A stretch of DNA of 23,594 nucleotides from CAYPTB01 sp964413535 (GTDB lineage Bacteria; Planctomycetota; UBA1135; GCA-002686595): contig CAYPTB010000046.1 in the NCBI GenBank assembly GCA_964413535.1, forward strand, positions 1 to 23,594, given 5' to 3'. The position numbers and the translations under genes are program-made. The notes beneath the pieces were generated by a model. It made no database searches. It was not told where the DNA came from and was given only the letters and a program-made list of their open reading frames with translations. Below are positions 6,205-15,091 of the stretch, one piece after another (the stretch's first letter is position 1; each line of letters begins with the position of its first letter).

Positions 6205-9200
6205 TCACTCCTCGCGCTTGGAGGCGACCCAACCGCGCAGCGAGCGCAAGAGCCGTCCGGCAACGCTCGTTCGATCATTCCCCTGCACTCTCCGTTCTGC
6301 ACCTCCCTCTCCGGCCGCCAGGCGCTCGTCGCAGGCGGCTGCGAGTTGCCCCAGGGTTTGCAGCATCATCTGGCGCGGAGACAGGCGGATTCCGATCTCT
6401 TCCTCGATGCGCGCGATCGCCCGAACGGACGAGAGCGAGTGTCCCCCGAGGTCGAAGAAATTGTCGAAGGGCGTCACGTGGTCGTTGCCCAGCACCTCGC
6501 TCCACACGCGGGCCAACGTGTGCTCCGTGGCGGTCCGAGGGCCCTCGGAATCCGTCTCGCGTTCCGTCGGGGACGGCTCGGGAAGCGCGTCGCGATCGAG
6601 CTTGCCGTTGGGCGTCCGCGGAAACGCGTCGAGCTCCACGATGCTGCTCGGAACCATGTAGCCGGGAAGCCTCTCCGACAGCCTTTCGCGCAACGTGCTC
6701 GCGACGAGCGCGCCGTTCCCTTTGCGCGTGACGAACGCGACGAGCCTCACGCCGCTGTTCTCGCCGCGCGAGACCACGGCGGCGTCGTCCACGCCCGGAA
6801 GTTCGCGCAGAGCCGCCTCGATCTCGCCCAATTCGATCCGGAATCCGCGCACTTTGACCTGCTGGTCGGTGCGACCCAGGAACTCGAGCCCCGCGCTCGC
6901 CGAGTGCCGCACGCGGTCACCCGTCCGATACAACCGCGTGCCGCGGCCGAAGGGGTCGGGAACGAAGCGTTCGGCCGTCAGCGCAGGCCGACCCAGGTAG
7001 CCGTGGGCGAGACCGTCGCCGCCGATGTAGAGCTCGCCGGCGACTCCGACGGGCACGGGCTCGCAGTGTTCGTCCAACACCAAGAGCCGCGTGTTGTCGA
7101 TCGGATCACCGAGCGTCACGCGGTCGTCCGAGACGCGCGCGACCGCGGACCAGATGGTCGTCTCGGTGGGCCCGTACATGTTCCAGAGCGCTGCGGTGCG
7201 CGGGAGCAGCTCGGCTGCGAGGTCGGGAGGCAGCGCTTCGCCTCCGCACAGTGCGACCAGGGGCTCTGCGTCATCCAGCCCCGCGTCCACGAGCATGCGC
7301 CAGGTCGCGGGAGTCGCTTGCACGAGCGTCGCCCCCGACTGGCGGATCGCTTTCGACAGGGCGGCGCCGTCGGAGGTCACTTCGCGCGGAGCGAGCACGA
7401 CCCTGGCGCCGCGGGAGAGCGGCAGGAACAGCTCGAGCACGGCGATGTCGAACGCGAACGTGGTCAATGCGAAGAGCACGTCGTCCTCGCGCAGCCCCGG
7501 ACGCACGGCCATCGACGCGAGGAAGTTCACGACGGCGCGATGAGGCACCGTCACTCCCTTCGGGCGTCCCGTCGAACCGGACGTGTAGAGCACGTAGGCG
7601 GGGTCCAGGGATCCCGCGACCCGCTCCGCGAGGGGAAGCGCGCCGGCCAGATCCTCCCGGTCGAGGAAGAGCACCGGAGTGGATCCGATCGCGAGCCCTT
7701 GACCGAGGGAGCTCTCCGTGAGGATCAGCGCGGGCCGCGCGTCCGCGATCACGAACTCACGCCGCGCTCGCGGGTGCTCGGGGTCGAGGGGCACCCAGGC
7801 AGCTCCAGAGCGCATCACCGCGAGGAGCGCGATCGGGAGCTCGGGCGAGGCGAAGAGCAGCACGGCCACGCGGTCTCCACGGCGTACGCCGCGCGCGCGC
7901 AGCAGGCCGGCGAGCCGCGCCGAGCGCCGCTCGAGCTCCGCGTACGAGAGATCGAGCGACGGATCGCCGGCGAAGGACAGGGCGATGCGGTCGGGGAAGC
8001 GCTGCGCCGTGCGCGTGACCAGGTCGTGCACGCACGCGTCGCGCGGGTACTCGCCTCCGCTGCGCTCGTGGCGCGCGAGCAGCGCGGCGCGCTCCTCGGT
8101 ACCGAGCATGGAGAGCCGCGAGATCGGTCGCTCCGGATCGGACACGGCCGCTTCCAGCAGGTGACGATAGTGCAGCGCGAGGCGGCGAATCGTCTCCTCG
8201 TCGAAGAGGTCTGTGTTGTACTCCCACTCGACGATCACGTCGGTCTCGTCCTCGGCGCTGTGCGCCCGGCCCACGCGCTGCTCGCTGCGTGGAATGACGA
8301 TCAGGTTGAGGTCGAACTTCGCGGACCCGTTGTGGGTGTACTCGACCTCGCCGACGAGCCCGTCCTCGAACGAGAGGTCCGGAACAGGGTTGTCGTGGAA
8401 GCTGAACATCACCTGGAAGATCGGGTTGTGGCTGAAGTCGCGCCGTGGCGCGAGCGCTTCGACGATCCTCTCGAAGGGCACGTCCTGGTGCACGTAGGCG
8501 GCGAGCGCCGTCTCGCGCACGCGCGCCGCGAACTCGTGGAAGGTGGGATCCCCGTGCGCCTTCGTGCGGAACACGATCGGGTTCACGACCATGCCGATCA
8601 TGGGCTCCAGCTCGGCGCGCCTGCGATTGGCCGCCGTCGTCGCGACGACCAGGTCCTTCTGGCCGGAGTGGCGCGCGCACAGCACGTCGAACACCGCCAT
8701 CATCGTCATGAAGGGCGTCGTCCCCAGACGGCGCGACAACTCTTGCACGCCGTGGTACAGGGAAGGCGGCAACTGCTGGACGTGTGTGTTCCCGCGGAAG
8801 GTTTGCAGGCGCGGTCGCGGACGATCCGTCGGCAACTCGAGCAGCGGCGGGGCTCCGGCGAGGGTCTTCGTCCAGAAGTCGAGCAGCTTCTCGAGCCGCG
8901 CACCGGAGATCACCCGACGCTGCCAGGCCGCGAAATCCGCGAACTGAACGGGGAGCTCCGCGAGCGGTGAAGGCCGTCCGGCGACGAAGGCCTCGTAGAG
9001 AGCCTTCATCTCGGCCATCAAGAGCGCGATCGAGGCTCCGTCGTGGACGAAGTGGTGCTCCGTCTGGACGAGCACGTGCTCGCGCTCGGCGATCGCGATG
9101 AGCGTCCAGCGCGCGAGCGGTAGGCGCGTGACGTCGAACGCGTGCCGGACCGCTTCGGCCGCGAGGGCGGCCGCCCTGCGCCGTGCTTCGTCGAGGGGCA

Positions 9201-11283
9201 GGTCCGAGAGGTCGCAACGCGCGAGCTCGACTTGGTAGGGCGGATGGATCTCCTGCACCGGCCGCCCGTCCTGCTCGCGGAAGGTCGTGCGGAAGATCTC
9301 GTGGCGCCGCACGATCTCGCTGAACGCGCGCGCCAGTGCATCGGGATCCAAGCGGCCCGCGAGGTGGATCGAGAGCTGCGTGTTGTAGGCCAGGTTGCCG
9401 GGCTCGAGCTGGAGCAGGTACCAGATCGGCTCCTGGGCGTAGGAGACCTCGAGCACGCCGTCGCGCGGCACGCGTTCGACGGGCGGTAGCTCGCGGGGCG
9501 GACGCGTCCCGGTCTCCCGCATCGTTCGGGCGAGGCGTTCGACGGTGCGACACTCGAAGACGTCGAGCAAGGAGAGCTCGGTCCCGAAACGCTCGTGCAG
9601 GCGCGCGGCCAGGCGCGTTCCGAGCAGCGAGTGCCCCCCGAGCTGGAAGAAATCGTCGTGCACCCCGACGGGCTCGACGCCCAGGAGCTCGGAGAAGAGT
9701 CGGGCGAGCTCTTCCTCGTCGGCGTTGCGCGGCGCGAGGAAGTCGACCTCGAGGTCGGGTCGCGTGCGCTCGGGGATGGGCAGCGCGCTCTTGTTCACCT
9801 TGCCCGACGGCGAGAGCGGCAGAGCGGGGAGACCGACGAAGGCCGCGGGCAGCATGTACTCGGGGAGACGTTGCGCGAGGAACGCGCGCATCTCGGCCGG
9901 AGTCGGCGCCTGACCGTCGGCTGCGAAGTAGGCCGCGAGCGCGGGGAATCCGGGGCGATCCTCGCGCAGGACGACGGCGGCTTGCACCACGCGCGGGTGC
10001 GCGCGAAGCGCGGATTCGATCTCGTCGAGCTCGATGCGATAGCCGCGCAGCTTGACCTGCGAGTCGGCGCGTCCGTGGAACTCGAGCACGCCGTCGTCGC
10101 GCCGCCGCACCCGATCTCCCGTGCGGTACATGCGCGCTCCCGGATGCGTCGCCCGCGGGTCGGGCACGAAGCGCTCCGCCGTGAGTCCGGGATTCCCGAG
10201 ATAGCCGCGAGCGACCCCGGCGCCGGCGAGCACGAGCTCGCCCGTCGCGCCGCCGGGGACGGGATCGAGGTCGCCGTCGAGGACGTGGGCGGTCGTCCCC
10301 TCGATCGGTAGGCCGATGGGGACGCTCTCCAGTCCGTCGAGCTCCTCGTCCTCCCCCGGGGTGAAGAGCGTCGCGGTGACCGTGGTCTCGGTCGGTCCGT
10401 AGCCATTGCGCCATGCGACGCTCCCCGGGACGCGACGCCGCCATGCGCGCCAGGCGTCGGGACGTGCCCGCTCGCTGCCTGCGACGACGAGGCGCACGCA
10501 GTCGGGCGGACGCTCGCCGCCGCGCTCGAGGTCGAGGACCCATTCGTGCCAGAAGGCCGCGGGCAGGTTGACGACGCTGACGCGCTCGCGCTCGAGGAAG
10601 GCGTGGAAGTCGGCGAACGAGGCGACGGCGCGCTCGTCTCGGACGACGATCACGCCGCCCGCCGCCAAGGTGGGAAAGACCTCCTCGGCGAACACGTCGA
10701 AGCTCGGGGACGCGAACTGCAGCACGCGATCCGCCGCGTCGAGGGCATACGCTTCCAGCATGCTCGTGCAGTGGTTCGCGAGCCCGCCGTGCGTGACGGC
10801 GACCCCTTTCGGTCGGCCGGTCGAGCCCGACGTGAACACGACGTAGGCGAGGGCGAGCGGATGGACTTCGGGCGGCTCCTCGGGTCGGCGTGGCTCGATG
10901 TCCTCCAAGGCGAGCGCCTCGGGGCCGAGTTCGCGTGCGCGCTGCAGGAGCTCGCGCTTCGCGAGGACGAGCAGCGTTCCCGAGTCCAGGACCATCAGGC
11001 GCAAGCGGTCGCGCGGATGCGCGGGATCCAGCGGCACGTAGGCCGCGCCGGCTTCGAGCACGCCCAGGGCGCCCGCGATCATCTCGAGCGATCGATCCGC
11101 GAACAGCGCCACGCGCGCTTCGCGCCCGACGCCGCGCCGGCGCAGGAGCTCGCACGTGCCGAGCGAGAGCGCGGCGAGCTCGCCGTAGGTGACAGTTCTC
11201 CCGCCGGCGACGACCGCGGGTGCGTCGGGCTGCGCCCGAGCTCGGTCCAGGAAGCGGCGGTGGACGGAAGCGAAACGGGTCAT
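6205..11283 (-). CDS. Dimodular nonribosomal peptide synthetase, A-T-C-A-T
   Basis: This is a 1692-aa NRPS starting with ATG at 11283. No strong ribosome-binding site is seen, but MTRFASVHRRFLDRARAQPD is a normal A-domain beginning and upstream in-frame sequence belongs to a shadow of the next gene. The domains are A1 (about 1-510, FTSGSTGRPKG, GYGPTETT, YRTGD, GKVNK), T1 (LGGHS, Ser552), C (about 600-1045, intact HHFVHDG at 743-749), A2 (about 1070-1570, YTSGSTGRPKG, MYGPTETT, NGKLDRDALP) and T2 (LGGHS, Ser1616). A basic tail of about 30 residues follows. By motif alignment to GrsA, the A2 specificity residues read DILQLGMIWK, one change from a known glycine code. A1 reads approximately DVENVAGVTK, which I cannot assign. 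There is no epimerase, thioesterase or reductase domain. The starter A-T layout predicts loading without a lipid. The two hydrolases downstream are candidates for release or transfer. Confidence 0.95.
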   Translation of the reverse strand: MTRFASVHRRFLDRARAQPDAPAVVAGGRTVTYGELAALSLGTCELLRRRGVGREARVALFADRSLEMIAGALGVLEAGAAYVPLDPAHPRDRLRLMVLDSGTLLVLAKRELLQRARELGPEALALEDIEPRRPEEPPEVHPLALAYVVFTSGSTGRPKGVAVTHGGLANHCTSMLEAYALDAADRVLQFASPSFDVFAEEVFPTLAAGGVIVVRDERAVASFADFHAFLERERVSVVNLPAAFWHEWVLDLERGGERPPDCVRLVVAGSERARPDAWRAWRRRVPGSVAWRNGYGPTETTVTATLFTPGEDEELDGLESVPIGLPIEGTTAHVLDGDLDPVPGGATGELVLAGAGVARGYLGNPGLTAERFVPDPRATHPGARMYRTGDRVRRRDDGVLEFHGRADSQVKLRGYRIELDEIESALRAHPRVVQAAVVLREDRPGFPALAAYFAADGQAPTPAEMRAFLAQRLPEYMLPAAFVGLPALPLSPSGKVNKSALPIPERTRPDLEVDFLAPRNADEEELARLFSELLGVEPVGVHDDFFQLGGHSLLGTRLAARLHERFGTELSLLDVFECRTVERLARTMRETGTRPPRELPPVERVPRDGVLEVSYAQEPIWYLLQLEPGNLAYNTQLSIHLAGRLDPDALARAFSEIVRRHEIFRTTFREQDGRPVQEIHPPYQVELARCDLSDLPLDEARRRAAALAAEAVRHAFDVTRLPLARWTLIAIAEREHVLVQTEHHFVHDGASIALLMAEMKALYEAFVAGRPSPLAELPVQFADFAAWQRRVISGARLEKLLDFWTKTLAGAPPLLELPTDRPRPRLQTFRGNTHVQQLPPSLYHGVQELSRRLGTTPFMTMMAVFDVLCARHSGQKDLVVATTAANRRRAELEPMIGMVVNPIVFRTKAHGDPTFHEFAARVRETALAAYVHQDVPFERIVEALAPRRDFSHNPIFQVMFSFHDNPVPDLSFEDGLVGEVEYTHNGSAKFDLNLIVIPRSEQRVGRAHSAEDETDVIVEWEYNTDLFDEETIRRLALHYRHLLEAAVSDPERPISRLSMLGTEERAALLARHERSGGEYPRDACVHDLVTRTAQRFPDRIALSFAGDPSLDLSYAELERRSARLAGLLRARGVRRGDRVAVLLFASPELPIALLAVMRSGAAWVPLDPEHPRARREFVIADARPALILTESSLGQGLAIGSTPVLFLDREDLAGALPLAERVAGSLDPAYVLYTSGSTGRPKGVTVPHRAVVNFLASMAVRPGLREDDVLFALTTFAFDIAVLELFLPLSRGARVVLAPREVTSDGAALSKAIRQSGATLVQATPATWRMLVDAGLDDAEPLVALCGGEALPPDLAAELLPRTAALWNMYGPTETTIWSAVARVSDDRVTLGDPIDNTRLLVLDEHCEPVPVGVAGELYIGGDGLAHGYLGRPALTAERFVPDPFGRGTRLYRTGDRVRHSASAGLEFLGRTDQQVKVRGFRIELGEIEAALRELPGVDDAAVVSRGENSGVRLVAFVTRKGNGALVASTLRERLSERLPGYMVPSSIVELDAFPRTPNGKLDRDALPEPSPTERETDSEGPRTATEHTLARVWSEVLGNDHVTPFDNFFDLGGHSLSSVRAIARIEEEIGIRLSPRQMMLQTLGQLAAACDERLAAGEGGAERRVQGNDRTSVAGRLLRSLRGWVASKREE

Positions 11284-11454
11284 TGCGGGGAGGGCCGTTC
11301 CGTCCGAGGCGGTGAAGCGTGTGGAGGCGCGCTCGGGCGGCGACAGCGGTCTTGGATCGCCACGGCGGGGGGGCGCACCGAAGGCCTCTCGGGGCTTTCC
11401 GGCTGGGCGTGGACGGAGGCTTCCGTCGCCGAGGACTCCATTTCGGGGTCGAGC

Positions 11455-11460
11455 AGTATA
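11455..11460 (-). promoter_or_regulatory. Possible -10 element upstream of the NRPS gene
   Basis: TATACT (5 of 6 matches to TATAAT), read on the minus strand, lies directly after the stop of the fused spermidine-synthase gene. It is about 170 bp ahead of the NRPS start, in an otherwise GC-rich stretch. No matching -35 box is visible at 15-19 bp. If it is real, the NRPS transcript would have a leader of about 165 nt. Confidence 0.2.
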
Positions 11461-11465
11461 AGGGC

Positions 11466-13889
11466 CTAAGGAGAACTCAGCGGCTCGAGCGCGAGGAGTT
11501 CGCGGCCGTAGTGCTCGGCCGCGCTGGACAGGCCGGAAGGAAGCTCCGCGAGGAAGTCCTCGAGGAGTCCGCGGACCACGACGGCGCGCTCGCGGACGTT
11601 CGGCGGGAGATGCGCGGGGGGCGGGCGGCGCGCCGCCCAGGCGAGGACCTCGACCGAGTAGCCGGAGAGGAACGCCAGGGGCGCACGGTACTCGAGGCGT
11701 GGTCGGTCCTCGGTCATGGGGGAAGTGCCCGCCGCGCGCGCGCGCAGCGCGTCGTCGCCCGCGATCTCCAGGGCGGCGAGCTCGAGGCCCGAGTGCACGC
11801 CCGCTTCGCCGAGCAGCGTCCCCACGCGTTCGGGCAAGGCGATCGAGCCCAGCCTCTGGGCGTCGATCGGCTCGGAAGCGCCGACCAGCACGAGGTCGTA
11901 GGCCGTGAGCCAGGCCGACACGTGGGGAAAGGCGGCACACCAGGTCGCGATCACCGTCTCCACGTCCTCGGTACCGAGCTGGTACAGGGGCAGCCACTGC
12001 GACGCCACGCCCCCCGGCGCGAGCCGCGCGGCCATGCGCTGGAAATGCTCCAGCGCGTAGAGGTTGCTGGAACCGCGGGTCCACGGATGGATGGGATCGG
12101 AGGTGACGACGTCGTAGCGCCGCGCGTCGAGGGCCAGCGCGTGGCGGCCGTCGACGATCTCGATGCGGGTGCGCGGGTCCGTGAGCACGCCTTCGTTGAA
12201 GGCTCCGAAGTACGCGGCCGCCTCCACGACCGCGGACGAGATCTCGTACACGCGGAGCTCCGCGAGACTCGGGAACGCGAGCAGCGAGCCGGCCGTCATG
12301 CCGGTCCCCAGTCCGATCACGAGCGCGGACGCGGGCGCTCCGTGGAGCAGGCCAGGGACGATTCCGAGGAAGCGTTGCTGGCGCAGGTCCACGGCGGCCG
12401 TCGTCGCGACGACCTTTCCGTCGACGCGCAGGGCTCGCACGGGAGCGGACGTGTCGGGAGCAGCCGTTCCGGGCGCCTCGTCGACGGTCACGGTCGAATC
12501 GCGTCCGGTGACGTGGAAGAGCACGCGTCCGTCGCCGCTCGAGCGAGCTCCCCCGAGCGCGAGCGCTCCGAGGCCCGCGCACAGCGCGACGGCGAGGCCG
12601 AGCTCGCGCGCCCACGGCCGCACGGATTCCGCCGAACGCGCGAAGCCCGCAGCCACCAGGCACAGGCCGAGCGCCAGGGCGACCCCCGCCCGGGGGCCGA
12701 CGAGTGGCAGGAGCACGAAGCCTCCGACCAGGCTTCCGAGCGTCGCCCCCAACGTGTTCACGGCGTACACGCGGCCGAGCACCGCTTCGCGCCCGCGCTC
12801 CCCGCGCCGGGCGAGCGCCACCGCCGTGCAAGCCGGCAACGCCATCCCGAAGCCGACGGCAGGCGGGAACAGGGCGAGCCCGGCGAACAACGCGTGCGAG
12901 CTCCACAGGAGGAGCGGCGCCGTGTCCTTGGGCATGCGGTTGGACAGGGGCCCGAACAAGTCGTTCTCCCCGAGCTGCCAGCGCAACGCGATCAGGCCCA
13001 GCAAGCCGGCGAGCGGCGTGACGAGCGCACAGCGCCGCGCGAGGTCGAGCGCCCGGCGCTCGCCCGAGAGCCACGCCGCCGCCTGGCGACTCCCCAGGCC
13101 CAGTCCGAGCAGGAAGACCGCCAGGACGATGGCGAAGGCGTACACCGACGCTCCCGTCACGGTCACGAGCACGCGCGTCAGGAGCACTTCCAGCGCGAGG
13201 CTCGCGGCTCCGAACGAAGCGACCATCGCGAGCGGGCGAAAGAGCGAAGGCTGGGTCCCGTTCGGCGAGACCCTCGACGGCGCACCGCGCGTCGACCGGG
13301 CCTCCCTCTCGCGCGGCGGCGCTGCGGGAAGGACGAGCCGCAGGACCAACGCCCCCGCCGCGAGATCGAGGACGGCGCCGGCGACGAGCGCGTTCCGAAG
13401 GCCGAGCGCGGGCAACAGGACGAACGGGGCGAGGAGCGCGCCGAGCGAGGCGCCGAGCGTGTTCGCTCCGTAGAAGCCCGACACGTTGCGACCCGCGTCC
13501 AGATCGCCCGCGATCGTGAGTCTCCCCATCAGGGGAAAGGTCGCGCCCATCAGCGCCGTGGGGACGAGCAGCACGAGCACCGCGACGCCCGCGCGCGCGG
13601 CGAAGCTCGCCACGGGATCGAGCAGGGCGAGCGCGTACGGCGAGAGCGCTGCCCACACGGCGAGCACGCCCACGATCGCGGCGAAGGTCCGGCGCGGATC
13701 GCGCGCGCGCCGTGCGAGGTCGGCGAGGACGAGCGCACCCACCCCCATCCCGGCCATGAAGACCGCGAGGACGAGCGCCACGCCGACGGCATCGCTCCCG
13801 AGCAGCCGCGCGAGCAGCCGCGACCAGACGACCTGGTACACGAGAGCGGCCGCGCCGGAGAGGAAGAAGACGACATCGCTCCTGCGCAC
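11466..13889 (-). CDS. Membrane protein fused to a spermidine-synthase-like domain
   Basis: This 807-aa protein uses GTG at 13889, with GGAG 7 nt upstream. The open frame extends further, but the upstream part is Arg-rich and has no ribosome-binding site. Residues 1 to about 448 are a polytopic membrane domain of MFS type, starting SDVVFFLSGAAALVYQVVWS. Repeated Gly/Ala-rich helices follow, including GFYGANTLGASLGAL and VYAVNTLGATLGSL, an internally duplicated signature typical of this family. Residues about 450-807 are a spermidine-synthase-like Rossmann domain: VIGLGTGMTAG (about 524, SAM-type nucleotide site), VYEISSAVV, IVDGRHAL and YDVVTSDPIHPW. The C-terminus (about 50 residues) may be a short helical extension. 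Proteins of this architecture are widespread and mostly uncharacterised, so genuine aminopropyl transfer is uncertain. It is the first gene of the minus-strand block and lies 182 bp ahead of the NRPS. Confidence 0.9.
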   Translation of the reverse strand: MRRSDVVFFLSGAAALVYQVVWSRLLARLLGSDAVGVALVLAVFMAGMGVGALVLADLARRARDPRRTFAAIVGVLAVWAALSPYALALLDPVASFAARAGVAVLVLLVPTALMGATFPLMGRLTIAGDLDAGRNVSGFYGANTLGASLGALLAPFVLLPALGLRNALVAGAVLDLAAGALVLRLVLPAAPPREREARSTRGAPSRVSPNGTQPSLFRPLAMVASFGAASLALEVLLTRVLVTVTGASVYAFAIVLAVFLLGLGLGSRQAAAWLSGERRALDLARRCALVTPLAGLLGLIALRWQLGENDLFGPLSNRMPKDTAPLLLWSSHALFAGLALFPPAVGFGMALPACTAVALARRGERGREAVLGRVYAVNTLGATLGSLVGGFVLLPLVGPRAGVALALGLCLVAAGFARSAESVRPWARELGLAVALCAGLGALALGGARSSGDGRVLFHVTGRDSTVTVDEAPGTAAPDTSAPVRALRVDGKVVATTAAVDLRQQRFLGIVPGLLHGAPASALVIGLGTGMTAGSLLAFPSLAELRVYEISSAVVEAAAYFGAFNEGVLTDPRTRIEIVDGRHALALDARRYDVVTSDPIHPWTRGSSNLYALEHFQRMAARLAPGGVASQWLPLYQLGTEDVETVIATWCAAFPHVSAWLTAYDLVLVGASEPIDAQRLGSIALPERVGTLLGEAGVHSGLELAALEIAGDDALRARAAGTSPMTEDRPRLEYRAPLAFLSGYSVEVLAWAARRPPPAHLPPNVRERAVVVRGLLEDFLAELPSGLSSAAEHYGRELLALEPLSSP

Positions 13890-14151
13890 GGCCCTACTCC
13901 ACGGTTCCTCGGCGGCGTGCAACGGGCCTCGACGTCGAAGGGGCCGAGAGCGTACACGTCCGCCCGCTCGAACGAGAGCGTTCGGCCCGATCGCGCGCGC
14001 CCGTTTCGCCTCGATCCGGGACCGTGGCGCACTTTCTCGACCGACCAGGGAAAGGCATTCCACGGCGTGAGCGGATTCTCGCGGGGGTGCTTCAGACCCG
14101 TGGGAAGCGGATCTCGATAGGGAGCCGTCCGCGCCCCTTGCGCTCGCCCTG
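13890..14151. promoter_or_regulatory. Divergent promoter region
   Basis: These 262 bp lie between the divergently transcribed fused spermidine-synthase and HDOD genes, so promoters for both must be here. I do not see a convincing -35/-10 pair. A 6-bp stem (CGAACG/CGTTCG, loop AGAG) lies at 13969-13984. The HDOD start at 14152 lacks a Shine-Dalgarno-like sequence. Confidence 0.35.
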
Positions 14152-15006
14152 ATGCAAACACGGCACACCCGAGTCGAACTGGAGGATCTCGCCGAGCGGG
14201 TCTCGATCCCCACGCTGCCCGAAGTCGTGCGCCGGCTTAACTCCATGGTCGAGGACCCGAAGGTCGGGCTGGAGGAGATCGGAGCCGTGGTCGCCCAGGA
14301 CGCGCCGATCGCCTCGAAGGTCCTGCGCATCGCGAACAGCGCGATCTACGGCCTCAAGGAGCCCGCTTCGTCGGTGCTCGGCGCAGCTACCGTCGTGGGC
14401 GCGCGAACGCTGCGCAACATCGCGCTCCAGGCCTCCGTGGTCCAGCACTACGAGAGCATCGCCTTGGTCCACGACTTCGACCTCGAGATGCTGTGGCGCC
14501 ACGCCGTCTTCGTCGGCCAACTCGCCCAGGAGCTGTCGATCCGCTCCCCGGAGATCCGCGGGATGCCCCCCGACGAGTTCTACACCTGCGGATTGCTCCA
14601 CGACATCGGCAAGGTCGTGTTGCTCGAGACCCTCGGCGAGGAGTACCTCGACGCGTATCGCATCGCGCGCGACTCGGGTCGCCCGCTGCACCAGGTGGAA
14701 GAGGAGACGTTCGGCTATTCGCACGCCGCCGTGGGCGCGGCGGTGGCCGCGCGCTGGCAGCTCCACCAGAGCATCGCGACCGTCATCGAGTACCACCACG
14801 GCCCGCGCTCCTACATCGAGAACTATCCGTTCGTCATGGTCGTGGCCGTCGCCGATCAGGTCGCCTACCGGCTGGAGACGTCGACCTTCGAGCGCTCGGC
14901 GCGCAAGCTCGCCGCCCTCTCCGCTCACCTGCTGCGTATGGGTCCCAAGGAGTTCGGGGACTTCGTCGCCTGGGCGACGGAGATCTACCCGCTGATCGAG
15001 ATCTGA
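14152..15006 (+). CDS. HDOD-domain signalling protein
   Basis: This is a 284-aa protein that is essentially one HDOD domain. The diagnostic start is IPTLPEVVRRLNSMVEDPKV, followed by VAQDAPIASKVLRIANSAIY and VVGARTLRNIALQ. The HD-type segment GLLHDIGKVVL (His150-Asp151) and EYHHGP in the C-terminal third follow. HDOD proteins are HD-superfamily relatives, usually regulatory, acting in motility, stress and two-component outputs; many lack hydrolase activity. This one keeps the HD pair and later histidines, so phosphohydrolase activity cannot be excluded. There is no receiver, GGDEF or EAL domain attached. The ATG at 14152 has no clear ribosome-binding site, but the following residues align with the usual domain start. 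The gene precedes the SDR gene by 85 bp on the same strand. Confidence 0.93.
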   Translation: MQTRHTRVELEDLAERVSIPTLPEVVRRLNSMVEDPKVGLEEIGAVVAQDAPIASKVLRIANSAIYGLKEPASSVLGAATVVGARTLRNIALQASVVQHYESIALVHDFDLEMLWRHAVFVGQLAQELSIRSPEIRGMPPDEFYTCGLLHDIGKVVLLETLGEEYLDAYRIARDSGRPLHQVEEETFGYSHAAVGAAVAARWQLHQSIATVIEYHHGPRSYIENYPFVMVVAVADQVAYRLETSTFERSARKLAALSAHLLRMGPKEFGDFVAWATEIYPLIEI

Positions 15007-15014
15007 GCGGCCCC

Positions 15015-15041
15015 GCGGCACAGGTCGGGCTTGACCGCCGC
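15015..15041 (+). terminator. Possible hairpin after the HDOD gene
   Basis: GCGGC (15015-15019) pairs with GCCGC (15037-15041), and GGTC (15023-15026) pairs with GACC (15033-15036). This gives a 9-bp stem with a 3-nt bulge and a 6-nt loop, 9 nt after the HDOD stop codon. No T-run follows, so it may attenuate rather than end transcription into the SDR gene. Confidence 0.3.
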
Positions 15042-15091
15042 ACGGGGAAAGCCACCAATGCACGGCCGTGCGCCGCGGGAAGGCGCCCTCC

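Noticed and set aside
6076..8970. 964-aa plus-strand ORF opposite the NRPS
   Set aside because: It is antisense to conserved A, T and C domain motifs; the Arg/His/Glu/Val-rich composition is a GC shadow.
11284..13656. N-terminal extension of the NRPS frame to 13656
   Set aside because: The extra ~790 residues are Arg/Pro/Ala-rich with no domain and lie opposite the correct frame of the fused spermidine-synthase gene; the A domain starts at 11283.
13890..14330. N-terminal extension of the fused spermidine-synthase frame
   Set aside because: This Arg/Ser-rich part would overlap the HDOD gene start, and a GTG with a good GGAG site exists at 13889 directly before the first membrane helix.
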